Positions 1 through 8,361 of a DNA stretch of 64,000 nucleotides are shown piece by piece; the stretch's first letter is position 1, and the number at the start of each line of letters is the position of its first letter. The DNA is from Luteolibacter pohnpeiensis. GTDB taxonomy: Bacteria > Verrucomicrobiota > Verrucomicrobiia > Verrucomicrobiales > Akkermansiaceae. Both the position numbers and the translations under genes were made by a program. The notes under the pieces are model-generated. The model saw nothing but the letters and a program-made list of their open reading frames with translations, did no database searches and had not been told where the DNA came from. Location of the stretch: assembly GCF_016595435.1 (NCBI RefSeq), contig NZ_JAENIJ010000012.1, positions 41,675-105,674 on the forward strand, written 5' to 3'.

Positions 1-97
1 GGGTGATTCCCGCATACGACGGATCGTGTGCGCCCAGCTCCGCCATGATGCGGCTGCTGATCAGCTCGTTGAAGGATATGCCGTCGAATTCGATCAT
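1..97 (-). CDS. Partial unknown protein, N-terminal 32 residues
   Basis: An ATG at 97-95 opens a frame that runs off the left edge without a stop and begins MIEFDGISFNELISSRIMAE. The ATG overlaps the TGA stop of the upstream gene (94-96) as ATGA, an arrangement used several more times in this window and typical of translationally coupled genes. The fragment is too short to assign a family. Because it continues the pilus/secretin transcript it may belong to the same function, but that is inference only. Confidence 0.55.
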   Translation of the reverse strand, partial: MIEFDGISFNELISSRIMAELGAHDPSYAGIT

Positions 98-666
98 CGC
101 TCGAAATGCTTGCGGGTCACGGCGGCCCAACCGTCGAAATCAATGAGAGCAATGCTAACAAACGGGCGGATGCCGGTTTGGAATTGGGCGGCAATTTGGA
201 TTTCCTCAGCCACGATCATGGCCGCAATCGGGTTCAGGGAGGCGGTTCCGATGGCATCCGTATCTTCGGCATAAACGACCGGCGAAAGCAGAGCTTTGCA
301 AAGTTTGCGGATTTCCGGAAATGCCTCGTAGAAAGCAGTGGGGGTAATCAAGCGCGCGGCAAACGGAATCATCGGCGGCGTCGGGCTTAACGAACGGGCA
401 ATCTTTTCCGAAAGCTGGTTCATCACTGAGGTCACCTGATCCGGGGGATTTCCCTGGAGATGGGCGATCGCTTCTATCAGATCTCCCGGGTGGCCATCTT
501 CGTGCGACTGCCGCACCGCGTTTTCACAACGGGTCAGTTCTTCTCGGGACGCGAGGCCTAATTCAAGTAACGCTTCAGAGGTTCGGGTCAGGCATTCTTC
601 GATGGCAGCAGCTACATCTCTCCCGGGGTGGGCAGACATGAGATCGCTGGGCGTAAAATCCGACAT
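94..666 (-). CDS. Hypothetical protein at the end of the pilus cluster
   Basis: A 190-residue soluble protein with no signal peptide or membrane segment. I do not recognise a family. It is rich in Ala and Glu and mostly helical in look, with an N-terminal half that could be a small helical bundle. It starts at ATG 666, 18 bp after the secretin stop, and its stop overlaps the next start by 4 bp, so it is almost certainly co-transcribed with the pilus genes. A role in pilus assembly or regulation is guilt by association only. Confidence 0.7.
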   Translation of the reverse strand: MSDFTPSDLMSAHPGRDVAAAIEECLTRTSEALLELGLASREELTRCENAVRQSHEDGHPGDLIEAIAHLQGNPPDQVTSVMNQLSEKIARSLSPTPPMIPFAARLITPTAFYEAFPEIRKLCKALLSPVVYAEDTDAIGTASLNPIAAMIVAEEIQIAAQFQTGIRPFVSIALIDFDGWAAVTRKHFER

Positions 667-684
667 GATGCTCTGAAAGGAAAC

Positions 685-2412
685 TCAACGGCTGGTCTTG
701 GTGTTCGAATCCGTACGAGGATAATACGGTGCCTGTTCAGGCTGCAGACCACGGATCGAGCGTTGAAGATTTGGCTCATGGGCCGGGCCAGGATTATTTT
801 CATCCACCCATTCCGACTCGATGCCTAACTGAGTGGAGCGCCGGATTTGTGATGAGGCCATGTTGTTTTGAGCCCCGCGGGTCGGATCATAAGACTTCGG
901 AGTCACGACGAATACCAGGCTGGAGTTCTCCTTGCTGGCTTCCTTGCTCTTGAAGAAGAAATTGATGAGCGGAAGGTCGCCCAGAAGAGGGATTTTGGTC
1001 TTATCCTTGGATTGAACTTCGCCGTAAAAGCCACCCACGATGAGTGAATATCCATCGGGAATGCGGGCGATCGTCTCGATCATGGATTCAGTGACGCGCG
1101 GATAAGTATTGCCGGATGCACCCGTGACATATTCGGCAATTTGGGATGAACGGGGTCTCATGTTCATCCGGATCGTCCCGTCCGGAAGCAGAGTGGGCGT
1201 CACCACAATGGAAATACCGATCTCGCGATGGTTCTCGGGATCTTCCGTGATGGATTTGTCGGAGGTGTCGATTTTATACCGAACTTCTTCCGATGTGTTC
1301 TGACCTGAAGTGGTTTCGCTGACGGTGGTGGTGATGATCGGGATACGATCGATGATCGAGATCGTCGCTTGTTCGTTGTCTTCCGTGATCAGAGTCGGAT
1401 TGGAGACCTGATTGGTGATGCCGCCTTGAGCCAGGGCGCGGAGCACGCCGGATGCTTGGGTCGGTGATAGCACCAGGTTGGCTCCATCCGCATCGGCAAT
1501 CTGGCTGGCTGTGCTGGAGGGGAGTCCGAAAATCGAACTCAAATCCCGCGAAATATCAATCGGCACGCCGAGATCGCCGAGCGAGGACGACCAGTTGACG
1601 CCGACGCTTTCCGCAGCCTTGGTGTTCACCCGGAGGATTTTGGTTTCGACGATGATTTGGCCTTTGGATCGGTCGATGCTGTGCAGGAATTCGCGGGCCT
1701 GATCGATCCGGTGTGGGGAATCAATGATGACGATCGTGTTGGTTTTCGGCTCGAAATTGACGATCCCGGTGCCCGGGCTGAGAAGCGGCCGGACCAAGGT
1801 CATGATCTGCTCCATATCAGTCGGCCGCAGATAGCGTAGCTGATAGTGGAACTCGGTGCTTGGTAATTGGCTGAGTTGCGCCTGAGTGAGCGCGTAGATG
1901 GTGCTGCCCTTAGTGTGGAGTGAAAGATTGAACTGGAAGGCAAGTTCCTCCATCTGCGACAGCGGATTGCCGTCATTCAGGTTACCCGTCACCAGATAAT
2001 CCGGGCCGTTGATTTTGGCGTTATGGAAGTACTGCCGTCCGGCTTTTTTGGCCAGGAACTGGAAAATGTCATTCAACGCGGCGTCTTTGATCAGATAGCC
2101 ATCCTGAGATTCCTCCATCTCGCGTTTTTGCTCTTCGAGTGGTCCGAAGGGCGAAGCGGTTGGCCCTTGGGCGGATGGATCATGCGGAGTCGCGGTGGTT
2201 TGGGCAGTTTGATTCCCCGAGGTTTGCTCGACAAAGGCGTCCGCCGGATCGGTCGGAGAACTTGGAGTGATCAAAGGCGGATCGCTGTCCAGGGTCGCCT
2301 GCGATTCTGTCGGCACCGTGGGTTCGACCAACGGAGCATCCGATGGTTGAGCCAGCGAAAATCCAGTCAGGAAAGTCAGCAGAAATGGTAAAAGCTTGAT
2401 GGGAAATTTCAT
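685..2412 (-). CDS. Type IV pilus / type II secretion secretin (PilQ/GspD family)
   Basis: A 575-residue outer-membrane secretin, the gated channel through which a pilus or secreted substrate leaves the cell. Residues 1-21 are a signal peptide ending at FSLA. A Pro/Thr/Ser-rich linker follows to about residue 95, then an N0-like domain (about 100-175), a secretin N1 repeat with YQLRYLRPTDMEQI and NTIVIIDSP (about 190-245), and the secretin core from about 250. The core ends in the typical GGFYGE, KIPLLGDLPLINFFFKS and LVFVVTPK segments. The C-terminal 50 residues are polar. It lies 9 bp downstream of the small periplasmic protein gene. In gene order it corresponds to Amuc_1098 of Akkermansia; that correspondence is from memory of the locus, not from an alignment. 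Confidence 0.93.
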   Translation of the reverse strand: MKFPIKLLPFLLTFLTGFSLAQPSDAPLVEPTVPTESQATLDSDPPLITPSSPTDPADAFVEQTSGNQTAQTTATPHDPSAQGPTASPFGPLEEQKREMEESQDGYLIKDAALNDIFQFLAKKAGRQYFHNAKINGPDYLVTGNLNDGNPLSQMEELAFQFNLSLHTKGSTIYALTQAQLSQLPSTEFHYQLRYLRPTDMEQIMTLVRPLLSPGTGIVNFEPKTNTIVIIDSPHRIDQAREFLHSIDRSKGQIIVETKILRVNTKAAESVGVNWSSSLGDLGVPIDISRDLSSIFGLPSSTASQIADADGANLVLSPTQASGVLRALAQGGITNQVSNPTLITEDNEQATISIIDRIPIITTTVSETTSGQNTSEEVRYKIDTSDKSITEDPENHREIGISIVVTPTLLPDGTIRMNMRPRSSQIAEYVTGASGNTYPRVTESMIETIARIPDGYSLIVGGFYGEVQSKDKTKIPLLGDLPLINFFFKSKEASKENSSLVFVVTPKSYDPTRGAQNNMASSQIRRSTQLGIESEWVDENNPGPAHEPNLQRSIRGLQPEQAPYYPRTDSNTKTSR

Positions 2413-2421
2413 GAGCGGAAA

Positions 2422-3042
2422 TTATCGACGTTTGGAGGAATTGGTCGGAGCAGGAGCGGGATCAAGTTGGAGAGGCGTTCCGGCGCTGTCCGGGACCATT
2501 CCAGGTGGCGCATCGTTGCCTGAACTGCGGGTCATGCCGGGCGGGAGCAGATCAAGCTCGCGGGCATAGGTATCCTTGTTTTGCGGATTGCGAAAGAGAA
2601 TGCGGCGGGAGTTGACTTCAACGATCTCGATTTGGACGACCGCACCATTGAAGCTTACAGGAAGCATGTCACCCTGGGAAATCACCCGCGAGCCAATGAG
2701 GAATTGATGCTCCGCAGGCATGATCGTGTTGATTTGCATCCGCCCGACGATGTTTTCGAGAGGAATGGATGGCACTTTGGGAACATCAATCGGTTGGGCG
2801 GGTCCGGCAGGTTTTGCATCGGGATCTTGCAACAAGCCGAATGGATCGGTTTTGCGGCTCGGGGCGGCGAGCTTCGCCTCCATGGTTTTGATGTAGTCGG
2901 TAGGATCTGCCCCTGCGTAGCGGGAAGGCTCGACCGCCGCTCCAGAGATGGCGACACCGAACAGCTGGGCAGCCAGGAAACCCAGCGCCAGACGATCAGG
3001 GAAAAAACTGCGGAGGATGAGGTGTTGTTTCATTTCTCCCAT
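2422..3042 (-). CDS. Periplasmic pilus-cluster protein, possible PilP-like
   Basis: A 206-residue protein with a hydrophobic N-terminal segment (about residues 17-35) that is probably a signal peptide or anchor, then a Pro-rich linker. A small beta domain follows (about 95-170) with the pattern IGSRVISQGDMLPVSFNGAV...IEIVEVNSRRILFRN, reminiscent of the PilP/GspC-type beta fold that docks to secretins. The family is not certain. Two starts are possible: ATG 3042 overlaps the upstream gene by 13 bp, while ATG 3033 gives a clean ATGA overlap and the protein start MKQHLILR. The second is more attractive, but I keep the longer form. Its position between the secretin and the PilO-like gene fits an inner-to-outer membrane connector. 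Confidence 0.75.
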   Translation of the reverse strand: MGEMKQHLILRSFFPDRLALGFLAAQLFGVAISGAAVEPSRYAGADPTDYIKTMEAKLAAPSRKTDPFGLLQDPDAKPAGPAQPIDVPKVPSIPLENIVGRMQINTIMPAEHQFLIGSRVISQGDMLPVSFNGAVVQIEIVEVNSRRILFRNPQNKDTYARELDLLPPGMTRSSGNDAPPGMVPDSAGTPLQLDPAPAPTNSSKRR

Positions 3043-3563
3043 GAGGTGTAGGTGACCTTGAAATCCAGCTGTGGAACGGGCCCGGCGGCTGGGGTGATGT
3101 CGAATTGCTCCAGCTGCAGGCGCGGCATCCTAGTTTCAAGTTCCAAGAATGCTTTTTGGACAGTCCGGAAGGAACCCCGGAATCCGATGCTTACCCGAGA
3201 CGAGTTTTGCGCGGAAATGGCGCCAAATCCAGCCTGGTTGTTCTCGCGGTTGAGCGGAGCGGTTTGTTGGAATTCTTTAGCCGGAAGCTCACTGCGGATC
3301 TTGCCAAGATTTTCGCTGAAAGCGCTGGCGGTTTCGCGATTCAGATCGTTCGCCCAGCGCTCGATATGAGGGCGCTGCTTGCCGATTTGGATTTCGATGG
3401 CCTGCGCGATTTTGCGGTTCTGATCGTTGGTCGTATACTTCCGCTGTTTCTCTTCAAAGCTGTGGTTCAGTTTCGAATTCACCACGACGCATGCACCGAT
3501 GATGGCGATCGCAATCGTCATTGGCAGCACAATGCCAAACATGATGATCGGGGTCTTATACAT
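3030..3563 (-). CDS. Amuc_1100-like / PilO-like pilus assembly protein
   Basis: A 177-residue bitopic protein. Residues 8-29 form one membrane segment, residues about 33-95 are a charged, helical, coiled-coil-like stretch, and the last 70 residues look like a small alpha/beta domain (RVSIGFRGSFRTVQKAFLELETRMP). This is the PilO/PilN architecture. Its place between the PilM/N-like gene and the secretin is the place of Amuc_1100 in Akkermansia, a protein known for host effects and thought to be part of pilus machinery. This protein is clearly shorter than Amuc_1100 (about 317 residues). The membership call rests on layout and architecture, not on an alignment. Confidence 0.75.
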   Translation of the reverse strand: MYKTPIIMFGIVLPMTIAIAIIGACVVVNSKLNHSFEEKQRKYTTNDQNRKIAQAIEIQIGKQRPHIERWANDLNRETASAFSENLGKIRSELPAKEFQQTAPLNRENNQAGFGAISAQNSSRVSIGFRGSFRTVQKAFLELETRMPRLQLEQFDITPAAGPVPQLDFKVTYTSWEK

Positions 3564-3582
3564 AGCGGAGAAGGTGGGACAT

Positions 3583-5346
3583 TCAGGGAGCTTTCAGAAC
3601 ATTGATCGCCAGAGGGTCGGCAGATTCAAACCGTTGGGTGATGACGAATTCGAAAGAATAAGGATAGGCCGGTGGTTGGTTGGTGCCTTCGATTTTCGGG
3701 CTTTTTGAGGTTTCAACTCCGCGCGATTTCACGCTCACGACCAAAGTCCGGGTTGGCACCTTGGGATCGAACGCGGTGTTGCCGGTGAGCTCCGCGATTT
3801 CGGCGAAATGCGTAGCGATGGATTCGTTGTTGTTCAAGTGGTTCAACAAATCCAATCCCTTGGAATCAGTCAGCCCCTTGATCTGCCATTCTTTGATAAA
3901 TCCAACTTTCGGCTGTCCTGGCGTGTTTTGCGGACGCACGCTGAGGTTGAAGGACGTCACCTTCACCCCGCAGTTTTCAGGTAGAAGACGCGCGAGCAAT
4001 TCCATCGATGTCCAGGCCTTCGATCGGTCTTCCAGCAGGTTTTCCAATTGCTGGGTTTGCTTGCGCTCAATGTTGAGTTTGGCGATCCGCTTTAACAGAT
4101 CCGCTGACTCCGATGTCTTCAGGAAAAAGATATCAGGCTGGAAAATTTTGCGGCTGAAGCTGAAGGTCAGCCAGCCAAACGCGAGCAGCACGAGACCTAC
4201 CAGCGCGAGTCGGCCAATCAACAGACCCCGTAATAATTTGATCTCGGATTTCGTGGGGAACAAGCCAACAGCATCTCCGATCGGCGGCAGGAAATTTTGA
4301 AATACCCAGCCTTCACGTCGGAAAGTATCGAAGGTGATGCCAGGCAAATGTTCCTCGCTCGCGGGTTGGGTTGCAATGATCAGCTCGATCGCCCAGGCAG
4401 GTAGTCCGTGAGTATCACGCGGTCTTACCACCTCAAGATGGCTGGTCGGAAAGGTCGTGCCGAGGTCAGTGACCAGATTGGTATCAACCTGCTTGCCGAG
4501 CGGAAAAATAAACAGGTCGGGATCGACGATTTCCAAGGCGGTGCATGCGGTGGCGACCGCCTGGCGGAAGTTCGCCGGTCTTAGCAAGCCGCGGTGCTGC
4601 ATGGTGCGCAGCAGGATCAGATCGGCCTGTTGATTGAAAAAGGCGAGAACTGTCAGCCAAGGGTATTGGAGGATCGCGACAAACGGGCGATCGGGATTTC
4701 GTGTCACCGTGCCGATGATGCCGAGTAAGGCGACGAGTGGAGCGCTCAGCGCGCAGGTGACGATGGGGAAATTTTCAGCTTCGCCATAAACCCGCAGGGT
4801 ATCGAGAAATAGCTGATAGTGGTGGGAAAGAGCGATGGAGGTGCCAATTTTGCCATTTGGATTTCCCGGATAGGGAAGCACCCGCCAGGAATTTTCGGCG
4901 GCATCGCGAGAAGCGTCTTCGAGCACCGATGGCGGATCGATGACGGCTCGCTCCCGGATTTCTGGCAGAGCTGCCGGGTCGTTGAACTCCAGCTTTAGAT
5001 CGGTAATGGCGAACTCGTCGCCGATGGTTAAAACGACACCGAGGCCGGTTGCTCCCAAGGAGCGTGCGTGCTCAAGTACTGCCTTGGCGAATTCCTGGAT
5101 TTTCGCAGGCTCTTGAAGTTGGTCATGCGTCAGATCAGGACCGGCAGTCCATTTGTTCTCCGGTCGCTCGAAGAGATAGCAGCTGATGTTGGCTCCATCG
5201 GTGCGGATGTGAAGCTGCAGGTCCAGTTCAAGCGCATCCTGATACCATGCCGGATTGCTCGCACGGCTGGTATTTCTGAGAATGTCATTGGCCTGGCTAA
5301 AGCGTTTGAGAACGTTCAGTTGCGCCGGATGAAGATACTTGGGCAA
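3583..5346 (-). CDS. PilM/PilN-like fusion protein of the pilus platform
   Basis: A 587-residue protein. The first 365 residues are soluble and resemble a diverged actin-like PilM domain. One membrane segment lies at about 374-395 (LLIGRLALVGLVLLAFGWLTF), followed by a coiled coil (about 405-445) and a PilN-like periplasmic part ending around VITQRFESADP. This joins the cytoplasmic ring component and its inner-membrane partner in one chain, as in Amuc_1101. No ATG occurs near the N terminus; TTG at 5346 is the only reasonable start. It is separated from the pilin gene by a 131-bp gap containing a strong hairpin, so it may be expressed at a lower level than the pilin. Confidence 0.8.
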   Translation of the reverse strand: MPKYLHPAQLNVLKRFSQANDILRNTSRASNPAWYQDALELDLQLHIRTDGANISCYLFERPENKWTAGPDLTHDQLQEPAKIQEFAKAVLEHARSLGATGLGVVLTIGDEFAITDLKLEFNDPAALPEIRERAVIDPPSVLEDASRDAAENSWRVLPYPGNPNGKIGTSIALSHHYQLFLDTLRVYGEAENFPIVTCALSAPLVALLGIIGTVTRNPDRPFVAILQYPWLTVLAFFNQQADLILLRTMQHRGLLRPANFRQAVATACTALEIVDPDLFIFPLGKQVDTNLVTDLGTTFPTSHLEVVRPRDTHGLPAWAIELIIATQPASEEHLPGITFDTFRREGWVFQNFLPPIGDAVGLFPTKSEIKLLRGLLIGRLALVGLVLLAFGWLTFSFSRKIFQPDIFFLKTSESADLLKRIAKLNIERKQTQQLENLLEDRSKAWTSMELLARLLPENCGVKVTSFNLSVRPQNTPGQPKVGFIKEWQIKGLTDSKGLDLLNHLNNNESIATHFAEIAELTGNTAFDPKVPTRTLVVSVKSRGVETSKSPKIEGTNQPPAYPYSFEFVITQRFESADPLAINVLKAP

Positions 5347-5415
5347 GGGATGGAGTGAGAGGGATTTTCTTGGGGGATTTCCAAAACCTCAGGGAACCAG
5401 GTTTTGATACGGGAA

Positions 5416-5445
5416 ATGACCCGCTCCACGAGGGAGGCGGGTCAT
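5416..5445 (-). terminator. Hairpin between pilin and PilM/N gene, likely attenuator
   Basis: ATGACCCGC (5416-5424) pairs perfectly with GCGGGTCAT (5437-5445) around a 12-base loop. It sits just after the pilin stop in the direction of transcription and before the PilM/N gene. There is only a weak T-rich stretch after it (TTTCCCGT), so it probably acts as a partial terminator or as an mRNA 3-prime stabiliser that sets pilin above the assembly proteins. Confidence 0.6.
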
Positions 5446-5477
5446 GGAAGTTTTACGCCATTTTCAGGCAGGTTGGA

Positions 5478-5975
5478 TTACCAGTCGCTGTGCTCGGTTG
5501 GGTTGAACTCTTCAGCATCGTCTGCGTCGCCGTTGGCAACAGTTTGGATGTAGAGTGCGCCGATGTCAGGAACATTGTTAGCACCATCGACATAGGCGAA
5601 CTTGTAGTCAACGCCTGCTGGGTGGCCGGTTTCGGTAGCAGTTGCGGATTCGTCGATGTCAGGTGTAGATGCATCGTCTTCCGGAGTGGTGACGTCGGTT
5701 GGGTTGCTTGCAACGAACTTGCCAGTTCCGAAGAGTTTGTCAGGAAGATCGGCGACCGTTGCACCTGGATCAACACCATACATGTTCGAGTAAGAACGAA
5801 CGGCTTGTTGGGTGTTGCGGATGACGAGGATGGAAGCAGCGCGGTCAGCACCACGTTTCCAGGCTTTGGCGCCGAAGAAGAGAATGCCGATGAGGGAGAG
5901 CAAGACAAGGATAACGACCGTCAGTTCGAGGAGGGTAAGACCTGCGGTGCGCTTGGTGTTTTGAGTCAGTTTCAT
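5478..5975 (-). CDS. Type IV pilin / GspG-like pseudopilin
   Basis: A 165-residue prepilin. A positively charged leader of 12 residues ends in Gly, followed by LTLLELTVVILVLLSLIGIL: the prepilin peptidase site G|L with the conserved Glu at mature position 5 and a 20-residue hydrophobic helix. After KAW the chain has a helix (SILVIRNTQQAVRSYSNMYG) and then an acidic Asp/Glu/Thr-rich globular region with no Cys pair. Position +1 is Leu instead of the more usual Phe. It is first in the minus-strand cluster, downstream of a 216-bp gap likely to hold the promoter. It corresponds by order to Amuc_1102. It is the probable major pilin, or a pseudopilin if the system is secretory. Confidence 0.9.
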   Translation of the reverse strand: MKLTQNTKRTAGLTLLELTVVILVLLSLIGILFFGAKAWKRGADRAASILVIRNTQQAVRSYSNMYGVDPGATVADLPDKLFGTGKFVASNPTDVTTPEDDASTPDIDESATATETGHPAGVDYKFAYVDGANNVPDIGALYIQTVANGDADDAEEFNPTEHSDW

Positions 5976-6132
5976 GAGGATATCAGTGGGTGGTTGTTTA
6001 TTGAATCGAGTTGCTGTCGAACGAAATCACCATAACGAAAATTGCGGATTCAGGAATACCGCGATCGCGTAGGCGATGTGAAACGGGGGGCAAGGAAGGT
6101 TTTTTGAATGAGGGATCAAGGGTTTGAAGTGA

Positions 6133-6165
6133 TCTAACAGTTGGGTATTTGATGTGTTTGTTAGA
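6133..6165. repeat. Inverted pair of the TCTAACA/TGTTAGA motif
   Basis: TCTAACA at 6133-6139 faces TGTTAGA at 6159-6165 with 19 bases between, forming a 7-bp inverted repeat in the gap between the PilT gene and the pilin gene. It may act as a weak terminator after pilT (minus strand). It is also a convergent pair of the short motif that is enriched across the window. Confidence 0.55.
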
Positions 6166-6191
6166 TTGAATGAAGGTAATGAAGCCAATGG

Positions 6192-7478
6192 TTAATCTGG
6201 ATCTTCATCCCGGTTCATTTTGGCATTTTGGAAAGTTTCGTAAGTAATCAGTCCTTTGCTGAGAAGTCGTTTAAGGTTCGAGTCCCATTGGATGTTGCCC
6301 GATCGGGTGATGACGTCCTCCAATGATCGCGCGCCACCATCGTAGTTGGCGATGGCACTGGAAACGGCATCCTCGCTGTTGTGCAGAAACTCATAGGTGA
6401 GCACTCGGCGCTGCACGCCGTTAAGTAGGCCTTGGGAATGGATGAAGATGAGGATTTCGGACAACCGGCTCAGGACGGAATGATGATTGTCCTTTGGATA
6501 AAGCTCCAGGATGCGGCCCATGGTTTTTACGGCACCTGTAGTATGTAGGGTTGAAAGTACGAGATGTCCCGTTTGTGCGGCTTCCATGCACGTTTCCATC
6601 GCTTCACGATCCCGGATCTCGCCAAGCAGAATGATATGGGGTGCCTTGCGGAGAACATCCTTCAGACCTTGCCGATAGGATTGAACATCCCGCCCAACTT
6701 CCTGTTGGGTGACGATGCTGGGGCAGGGAACGCGGTATCCTGGATATTCCGGATCATCCATGTCGTCCGGATATTGATACTCGATCGGGTCTTCGACCGT
6801 CACAATATGCTTGGGATGATGTTGCCGAACCCAATCGATCAAAGAAGCAAGGGTGGTTGACTTGCCGGAGCCGGTTGGTCCGGTCACCAGGCATAAACCT
6901 GCCCGTTTGAGCACGGAGCGCCGCAAGGTTTCGATGGTGTCGGGATCGATGCCAAGTTGTTCGAGCTCAGGAATGAAATCATTCAGAATTCTGCAAGTGA
7001 CCCCAAGGCCGGATGAACTGAGGTGCGCCTGGATGCGCAGGCGGCCGGATTTTTCACCGCTGCTGCCCATTGAAATGCCATCGCATGAGAAATCGGATAC
7101 TTTCCGCTCTGCAAATTCGGCAATTGCTTCCTGGATTTTGTCTTCAGCTCGCTGGTTTCCATTTGAGCCGCTCTGGCCAAATCCATGGCTTCCGCTTTCA
7201 CGGTTACGGATGAGTTCCTTGAGAATTTCATCCATGTTTCCCGCATCGAGGATGCCGAGATAGTCCAGTTTTTCGACTCCCTTGTTGGTGTGGACATAGA
7301 CCGGCCTGCTGGTCCGCATCTGGATATCGGACACGCCGAGTTTGCGGCAGACTTGAAAGATGATGCTGAGAAGATCCACTCCCGACATGCCAGGGGAAAA
7401 TCTTGGCGTGCTAACGGGTGGAACATGTCCTGGCATGAATGTCTGAGGGTGGGTCATAGGCGGGGGAGGGCCGGTCAA
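6192..7478 (-). CDS. PilT/PilU-type pilus retraction ATPase
   Basis: A GspE/PilT-superfamily ATPase that powers pilus retraction in the cytoplasm. The Walker A box GPTGSGKST lies at about 200-208, the Asp box region includes TVEDPIEYQYP, the Walker B region reads IILLGEIRDREAM, and the His box reads TGHLVLSTLHTTGA. Between the Asp and Walker B boxes is a short insert (DDMDDPEYPGYRVPCPS). The N-terminal region (about 30-160) has the PilT-type PAS-like part with a Gly/Ser-rich loop. The longest frame begins at TTG 7478, overlapping the upstream stop by 4 bp. ATG 7457 (MTHPQTF) is an alternative that removes seven Pro-rich residues. No PilB or PilC gene is present in the window. Confidence 0.92.
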   Translation of the reverse strand: MTGPPPPMTHPQTFMPGHVPPVSTPRFSPGMSGVDLLSIIFQVCRKLGVSDIQMRTSRPVYVHTNKGVEKLDYLGILDAGNMDEILKELIRNRESGSHGFGQSGSNGNQRAEDKIQEAIAEFAERKVSDFSCDGISMGSSGEKSGRLRIQAHLSSSGLGVTCRILNDFIPELEQLGIDPDTIETLRRSVLKRAGLCLVTGPTGSGKSTTLASLIDWVRQHHPKHIVTVEDPIEYQYPDDMDDPEYPGYRVPCPSIVTQQEVGRDVQSYRQGLKDVLRKAPHIILLGEIRDREAMETCMEAAQTGHLVLSTLHTTGAVKTMGRILELYPKDNHHSVLSRLSEILIFIHSQGLLNGVQRRVLTYEFLHNSEDAVSSAIANYDGGARSLEDVITRSGNIQWDSNLKRLLSKGLITYETFQNAKMNRDEDPD

Positions 7479-8356
7479 GAGCCTTGAAGCAATGGAGTGA
7501 GAGACTTGGTTTGATGAAGTTTTTCTAATCGGGTGATGGTTGCGGCGGCTGCATCCCGAACCCCCATCACAAATTGCAGCCGCTCTTCACATTCGGCACG
7601 GCGGTAAGGTGAGATTAATTCCCAATTGCCATCCGCTTGCCACTCGGCGGAGAGATGATGATAGCGTTGGATGCAATAATCTAACAACTCAAGATGCTTG
7701 CGCATTTGAGCGGTGGTATATTTCGGAGTGGCATGATGCTGATCATTGAACATCAGCTCCAGCACGTTTTCCGTGGCTGCTGCCGCGGTGAGCGAGGGTC
7801 TGGGATCGTGCTTTTTGGACAGGCAATACTTGATGGTGTTTTCGGCAAGCTTTGCTGCGCCTGGGGTGAGTTCCGGACGAGTTCCCAATTCCGGTTCGGT
7901 CAGGAAAAAGTGATAGGAATTGTAATTTGCATAATGCGAGGGATCGAGCTCGTAGGCAAATTTCAGTTTGTCCTCGATTTCCTGGCGCAGGTAGCGCCGC
8001 TGCGTTGCCGACGGTGGGATCGGATTCGTTCGCGTATCATGAGCGAGGCTCAGCTGATTCAGGAACGTGCTGATTCCTCCGCTAGAGGCGCTTGAGGTGT
8101 CTTGAGAGGTTTGAGCCGGTGAGGGCGCTTTGTTGGGTCCCTGAACTTCCAGGCCGCGATTCCAATATTGGTTGATCGGAGATTGCATGGCCATGGCGAT
8201 CACTTCGCCATACGGACTGCGGTTGATTCCCAATACATTTAAGGGCACACGTAAATCGGAATTCATCACCAATACGCGCCCGGCATAGGCATACATCACT
8301 CCACCGATCGCAATCAGGCCGGTCGAGAGATAAGCGCTATGGGGAAGTTTTTTCAT
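7475..8356 (-). CDS. Hypothetical membrane-anchored protein
   Basis: A 293-residue protein starting at ATG 8356 (MKKLPHSAYL), 5 bp after the permease stop; the frame can be extended to a TTG at 8407 but this would overlap the permease gene. One N-terminal membrane segment (LIAIGGVMYAYAGRVLVMN) is followed by a soluble region with a Ser/Gln linker and a helical C-terminal part rich in Tyr, His and Arg. No family recognised. It sits between an ABC-type pair and the PilT gene and overlaps the PilT start, so it may be a fitting for either system. Confidence 0.75.
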   Translation of the reverse strand: MKKLPHSAYLSTGLIAIGGVMYAYAGRVLVMNSDLRVPLNVLGINRSPYGEVIAMAMQSPINQYWNRGLEVQGPNKAPSPAQTSQDTSSASSGGISTFLNQLSLAHDTRTNPIPPSATQRRYLRQEIEDKLKFAYELDPSHYANYNSYHFFLTEPELGTRPELTPGAAKLAENTIKYCLSKKHDPRPSLTAAAATENVLELMFNDQHHATPKYTTAQMRKHLELLDYCIQRYHHLSAEWQADGNWELISPYRRAECEERLQFVMGVRDAAAATITRLEKLHQTKSLTPLLQGS

Positions 8357-8361
8357 CAAAA

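Noticed and set aside
6275..6295. tRNA-like T-loop sequence GGTTCGAGTCCCATT
   Set aside because: It lies inside the PilT coding region and no cloverleaf can be built around it.
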